Assembly (NCBI GenBank): GCA_003971905.1
Contig: RSEE01000050.1
Coordinates: forward strand, 372,001 to 436,000
Length of the DNA stretch: 64,000 bases
From: Moniliella sp. 'wahieum'
Taxonomy: Eukaryota > Basidiomycota > Moniliellomycetes > Moniliellales > Moniliellaceae
Direction of reading: 5' to 3'
A program made the translations under genes and the position numbers. Of this stretch, positions 58,807 to 64,000 are shown in pieces. The notes under the pieces are model-generated. The model was given only the letters and a program-made list of their open reading frames with translations. It did no database searches and was not told where the DNA came from. Each line of letters starts with the position of its first letter. Positions within the stretch are counted from its first letter, which is position 1.

Positions 58807-59374
58807 CAGATGATGGACAATCTGCGATCTTCAGGTCCAGCGCCCAGCCTTGAGCCAGCATCCGCGACAGACCAGCACCAGGCCACAGACTGACAACCGG
58901 CGACTGAGCTCAGCAGCATCGCACAGGGCGAGTGACCCCGGCCCACAGCAGCCTTCCGCCAAGACGGTCCTCTCTGCCGCCGTGCGGATTGCAACCGCAC
59001 ACGGCCAAACGCTAGCCGCATGCGGCAAATTAGGCGCGGGGACAGTGTTGGCTGGAACACAGATCGACGTAGCAGGCTTTCATGCTTGCAGCTCCCGGCG
59101 GCAGTCATGCACTCAGCAAGGATGTCGACGGCACCATCATCGATCGCTGATCATCGAACGGTCATCGAGGTCATCGCCCGCACTACCACGCAGTGCCGGG
59201 CCGTGCCTTCAGAGCTTCAGCGCTCCAACGCAACGGAATTTAATGTTCACTTTCAATCACCCACTCCATCACCTTACCAGTCCTTAGGCCTTAGGCCTTG
59301 GGCCTTATAACCGGTCGTGTGCACCACCGGCCGTTCAATCAATGATTCGGGATTCAATTTGAATTTACTTGCTG

Positions 59375-59515
59375 GCAGTCACTAGCTAGTCACTAGCCAT
59401 GTAGACAGCTTCTTTCGGCAAGTGGGGTCGGCATGTCGCTAGTCACTACTAGTCAACCCAGTCAACACCACACGCCTTCATCGACTTCATCAGCGATGAT
59501 CGATCGATGACCGAT
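59375..59515. repeat. CTAG and TCGA words with TCA spacers
   Basis: AGTCACTAGCTAGTCACTAG, GCTAGTCACTACTAGTCAAC and GATGATCGATCGATGACC occur within 140 bp. Confidence 0.75.
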
Positions 59516-59949
59516 GTTACTGCTCTAGTATAGTTAGTAGTTGCTTTGTCATTATATGCATAACCCCTCTCAGATCTCACACCTTCCACTCGTTCAGCAC
59601 CACTACACATACCACAACTTATGTGTGAGAGCGCTTACCAATAATCTATAGTCGATCCAATGGTGAAGTCCCCGTTCGCTCGTGCGGTAGGTGAGGAAAG
59701 CGGAGACGGAGGATGCTGCCATTTAAGTGCCGGCGCGTTGGTTCTCGATGACGAATGTAACAGCTGTATTTGGTAGGCATGCGCTTTTGACGGATCAAGA
59801 AAAATGATCGGGCTAGCAAGTACTACATTACCCTCTTCATGCTGTGTACGCTGATGATGACCTCCGTCACAATGGGACCGTGATAGATATTGTGGGCATG
59901 AGAGACTACCCGACCAGGCGCTCAAGTACTGGCCAATGATGCGGCCTAA

Positions 59950-60649
<700 letters not shown>

Positions 60650-61040
60650 GGCGAAGATGCTGGCAATGGTGATGGTGATGGTGGTATGTGGTGAGACGCA
60701 ACATGAAAAGCTGGCGCAAGGCCGGCAACTTGGACACCCACTCAAAGACAAAGGATGGAGACGTAGTACATTTCCAGTTGCGCCACATGGGCTGTCCCAC
60801 ACTGCCCCCACGCTGGCCACCGTCCCCGCGCAACGGCCTGAGGCGCTTCGGCTGAATTGGCCCATGGAGCTAGGAGGGGCAAATTGCAATGTTCAAATGC
60901 GCGCGCGCATGGACTGGATTAGGTCATCCGCCAAAAATCGAAAATCAAAATCAAATCAAATTCAACCTCAACCACGCCCGCCCATTCTCGACGCGTCCAT
61001 TAACTCCACCTGCACCACCACTGCCCCCCGCCAGCACGTG
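60650..61040. promoter_or_regulatory. Divergent promoter between Rab6 and the plus-strand gene
   Basis: 391 bp between start codons. It has a run of GGTGATGGTGATGGTGGT triplets near 60666 and AAATCAAAATCAAATCAAAT near 60940. No TATA box is visible. Confidence 0.45.
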
Positions 61041-61826
61041 ATGCCCGACACGCAATCGCCTGGCCTGCGCGCCGCGCGTCGCCGCACCCGCCGCACCCAA
61101 CAGCCGCGCCGCCAAGAGGCGCCCGTGCAGCCCCCCGAGCAGGCCGAGGCACACATGGGCCTCGGCCTTGCCATGGACGACAGCCACACCGAGCTGTCGC
61201 TCGACGAGCTGGATCGCCACACGCCGCGCGAGGTGGCCGGCATGCGGTTCCGGCGCACGCATGACCTGTTGGCGCTCGTGCTTGATGCACGCCGGGTCGG
61301 TGATCTCCGGCCGCGCCCCAGCCCCTACGCCCTCTTCAACCGCAAAGCCATCCAGGCCCATGCCCACGGCATGCGCCACAAGACCCAGCAGGAAGCCGAA
61401 GCCCATCGTGTGCGCATGCAGCGCTTGGAGAAGGCGTTTGCTCCCTTCGCACCGCAGCCTGCGCACACCTCCCCCAGCTCCAGTGCGCCCGCATTCCTGG
61501 GCACCAACATTATTCGTGCCCCTACGCCCGAGTGGGCCCGTCCGGCCCCCGTGCCCCAGCCCAGTGTCCCCGACCCCCCCGTCATGGGGTCGGACCCGCC
61601 CCCGCCCGTGCCACAACCAAGTGCAGAGCCCGTGCCGAATGGGACAGTGGACACTCCCAGGAGGCAGCCCCGCTTCCCCTGCCCAAGAACAACCGCAAGA
61701 GGGTGTGCAGGAGCCGCCTACGTCTGAGCCCCAGCCCCCGCCGCGGCTGCTGCTGCTGCCGCCGCAGCTCCCCCTGCCGATGACCAAGAAGCACAATCCA
61801 CTACAGACGTAGCAACTAGTAATTAG
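61041..61826 (+). CDS. Arg/Pro-rich nuclear-type protein, unknown
   Basis: The ATG at 61041 opens MPDTQSPGLRAARRRTRRTQ, a very basic N-terminus that could be a nuclear signal, followed by ELSLDELDRHTPREVAGMRF, RRTHDLLALVLDARRVGDLR, FNRKAIQAHAHGMRHKTQQE and a Pro-rich half. The middle, about 80 residues, is predicted mainly helical and is the only part likely to fold. Near the end the frame changes; the best tail reads PAAAAAAAAAPPADDQEAQS then TTDVATSN and a stop at 61824. Alternatives stop at 61727 or 61812. No family is recognised with confidence; a chromatin or transcription role is only a guess from composition. The long minus-strand frame opposite is a shadow. Confidence 0.6.
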
Positions 61827-62633
61827 GATATGATTCAAGGCGTGGTTCGGGTCGAGCCATGATAGCCGACTGAGGATGTGGGGGCTAAGTGGGTTTTATG
61901 CGTTTTACCGGCCAACGGCAGCTCTGACGAGTTGCTGGTGTGTATAAGACTCTCCTCGGTTCTGAGGCGATGGAGGCGCACAGACCCCGCCGCGGGAAGA
62001 CAAGCGTGTTTCCATCCCATATGGACACTTGATGAGATCTGGAGTGCTGATGGTCCTCGAGGGTGATGCAATCGCACTGGCAGTGGTGGTGGTCTAAGCC
62101 AACCAGCAACGCCTACAGCAAGCAGCGAGTCGCCACCAGGGGCTAAGCTGCGGAACAAGGAAAAACAGGAGAGAGAAAACAACGGAACTCCCAGGCCTGA
62201 GAAGGAACTGAAGGGACATTGGCCAAAGCACGAGCCACCCGATGGCTCAACAACACTGCCTTAGATTGCCAGGCACGACCATGACCTTCTACAGCAAAGC
62301 TAGTGGCAAGGAATAGCAATGGGAAACCCACTCAGAAATCACGGTGATGGCTAATGAGTTCTTCGACCGTGATGGGCGTAGCTAACTGTACTGGCTGGAG
62401 GTGCAAAGCGGGAATGACAACCCTCCCAGAACGGTGGCCAGCATCAACCTGAGGATGCCTCCGTGCTTTATTGCCAGTGGAGCCAGCTTATCTTTATCTG
62501 TGTTTACAAAGGGTTTGGACCCACGTTAGGCCGGATGTGGTAGAACGTGCGTATTCATCATTCAGAAAGAAAATGTCGGAGGGATGTTGGCCATAGTGGC
62601 CATGATCCTTTATCAAAGGGGAAAAGGGTATCA
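61827..62633. other. Intergenic stretch holding repeat R2 copy 2
   Basis: Apart from repeat family R2 (62064-62259) nothing recognisable; it lies between convergent 3' ends. Confidence 0.5.
62064..62259 (+). repeat. Dispersed repeat family R2, copy 2
   Basis: Matches 30763-30978 in the same orientation, with small insertions and deletions; the best block is CACCAGGGGCTAAGCTGCGG followed by AACAAGGAAAAACAGGAGAG. Confidence 0.75.
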
Positions 62634-64000
62634 TCAAAACCAGATCCAACTCACGAGACGAATCCAACCCGTGGGCGGTGACTCGACAGGTTCAGGGTTC
62701 TGGCGGTACTGAGTGATCCAAGGCTGGATGGGGACCTCACTGAGTGGGATCCACAGAGGTGTTTTTGTGACGAATTTGTATCCCAACAAGAGAAGCACAT
62801 TAACAATCGGGCAGCAATAGGCCGAGATGAACGTCTGGGCCTCCTGGTTGCCTGTAACAAAAAACTCGAACCCCCCTGTCAAAAGACAGAAAGAAGAACC
62901 AAGCAATCCGATCCAGGCCAGGTACGGCTGGAACCAGCTCTGCCACGGCAGCGAGGACCGCGGGATGCCCTGTTTCCGCATAGCGTAGTACACACGCAGA
63001 AAAATCAGGCATGTGACAGCCCATTGGTACAAGGCCAGCGAAGAGACCACACTCTGCAAGTATCCAAATACCTGCGTCGCACTCGAACTCACCACAGTGT
63101 ATCCCAGTGGGAACCCAGAGGTGACAACGAGCACGGCAACCCAAGGAACACCCCATCTGTGGGTCTTGAGAAACGCCTTGGGAGCAAACCCCATGTTTGC
63201 TAGGGCCATTGCTGAGCGGGACGCAGCGAGCGTACCTGCCGCACCAGAGCTGTACGCAGATGTGATACAAACTGCGTTGATGATCGAGGGTAACACTTTG
63301 ACGCCTGCATTGGAGGCGGCAACAACGTAGGGTGATGCGGAGGCGGTACCGGACGAGTTCAAGAGACGAGTATCATTGTAGGGCACAACAAGCCCGACAC
63401 AAAAGACGAGCAGAACGTAAATCCCGCCCACCCGGATAAACACACGCTTGGCTGCGCGAGGCAACGCCTGGCGTGGGTTGCGCGTTTCAGCAGCTGCGGC
63501 GCAGATCGTCTCAATTCCTTGGTAGCTGTACGCAGCGTTTGTGAGTGTGTACCAGAAGCCGAACCAGCGACCCTGGCACCCTTCAGCAGATACTCTGCCA
63601 TTGGGCCAGGATTGCGCCAATACTGAAACCCTGTCATGTGGCCGTGGGGGCCGGCTCCAAGGTCAATACAGATGCAAAAGATGACGAGTCCAATTGCTGT
63701 TGTGAGCTTGAGGATGGAAAACCCGTACTCTGTCTCGCTGTACAAACGAGTAAATGTCAAGTTGGTTGCAAGGAGAACAACGCCAAAGATGGTAATAAAC
63801 ACAGCAGGGGAGATGCTGTCGTTCCAGTATTGAACCAGAGTCGCTGCTGCCGTAAACTCAGCCGGAAGACTGACAAAATTGCCGTACAACATGGCCCAGC
63901 CACTTGCAAACGCCAATCCCTGAGAGACAAACATACCACTGTGGCGGACGTAGTAGCGCTCACTGGTGCCAAAGTGGAAAGCTGACCAGTGTCAGCAGGG
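62634..64000 (-). CDS. Amino-acid permease, N-terminus outside window
   Basis: A 12-helix plasma-membrane permease of the APC superfamily, fungal YAT/AAT type. The right edge of the window removes the N-terminus. Visible blocks are MFVSQGLAFASGWAMLYGNF, PAEFTAAATLVQYWNDSISP, AVFITIFGVVLLATNLTFTR, YSETEYGFSILKLTTAIGLV, LGAGPHGHMTGFQYWRNPGP, then after one frame change near 63590 WYTLTNAAYSYQGIETICAA, AAETRNPRQALPRAAKRVFI, SPYVVAASNAGVKVLPSIIN, YSSGAAGTLAASRSAMALAN, GYLQSVVSSLALYQWAVTCL and WQSWFQPYLAWIGLLGSSFC, ending WITQYRQNPEPVESPP and a TGA at 62634. The segments E(T)EYGFSxLK and GxExxxxAAAETRNPR are diagnostic of this family. Substrate range is unknown. Confidence 0.93.

Larger units (their letters stand above)
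58363..59949. other. Intergenic region with purine tract and heptamer arrays
   Basis: No supported gene. It includes a G/A tract (58495-58560, with a run of about 10 G), a TCGA array at 58784-58806, CTAG words at 59380-59455, GCCTTAGGCCTTGGGCC near 59287, and TCGA words at 59490-59515. Long frames on both strands near 58.1-59.1 kb are composition artefacts. Confidence 0.5.

Noticed and set aside
58047-59108. 353-codon minus-strand frame
   Set aside because: Mixed His/Ser/Pro/Leu low-complexity sequence crossing a purine tract and a heptamer array; no protein-like segment outside the part assigned to the membrane protein.
60951-61838. 295-codon Gly-rich minus-strand frame
   Set aside because: Reverse complement of the Pro-rich plus-strand gene; Gly runs mirror Pro codons.

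Overview
This window is nuclear DNA of a filamentous-type fungus, most probably a basidiomycete. The evidence is short introns in almost every gene (often with a GTACGT donor), fungal gene families (Zn2Cys6 cluster, OPT transporter, GH79 glucuronidase, fungal MWFE and MIX23), no bacterial operons, and roughly 55% GC. The species cannot be named from the sequence alone.

Layout. 0-3.8 kb: the end of a coiled-coil protein and the mitochondrial protein MIX23, convergent. 3.8-10.1 kb: mostly non-coding DNA with short tandem arrays around a C2H2 zinc-finger gene. 10.2-12.3 kb: a histidine phosphatase with a coiled-coil tail, convergent with a Zn2Cys6 gene. 12.3-17 kb: repeats and the proteasome subunit SEM1/DSS1. 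17-22 kb: a long Uds1-like coiled-coil protein and a disordered protein. 22.9-27.1 kb: a small acidic protein divergent from the splicing factor IST3, then a zinc metallopeptidase with a jacalin lectin domain. 27-31.4 kb: largely unassigned. 31.4-39.3 kb: MGST3, the complex I subunit MWFE/NDUFA1, the U5 snRNP WD40 protein SNRNP40/Cwf17, and a GH79 glucuronidase-like ectodomain joined to a membrane span and a long cytoplasmic tail. 40.4-41.5 kb: an intact unknown protein. 42-46.6 kb: a repeat-rich, gene-poor block. 47-56 kb: mitochondrial DnaJ (MDJ1), DPM1, the peroxin PEX2 and an OPT oligopeptide transporter, all on the minus strand. 57-64 kb: a membrane protein, a Rab6/Ypt6 GTPase, an unknown plus-strand gene and an amino-acid permease cut by the right edge.

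The genes do not form one pathway; they are an ordinary mix of housekeeping functions (splicing, proteasome, mitochondria, peroxisome, ER mannosylation, Golgi traffic, uptake).

Two properties dominate the window. First, nearly every recognisable gene changes reading frame by single bases inside conserved motifs, several times where a G run is one base short. This looks like sequence error rather than biology, so many CDS coordinates are outer limits rather than clean reading frames. Second, intergenic DNA is full of very short tandem arrays whose unit is almost always 7 bp, usually TCA plus a self-complementary tetramer (AGCT, ACGT, CTAG, TCGA, CCGG, TGCA, CATG). At least two longer dispersed repeat families are also present.
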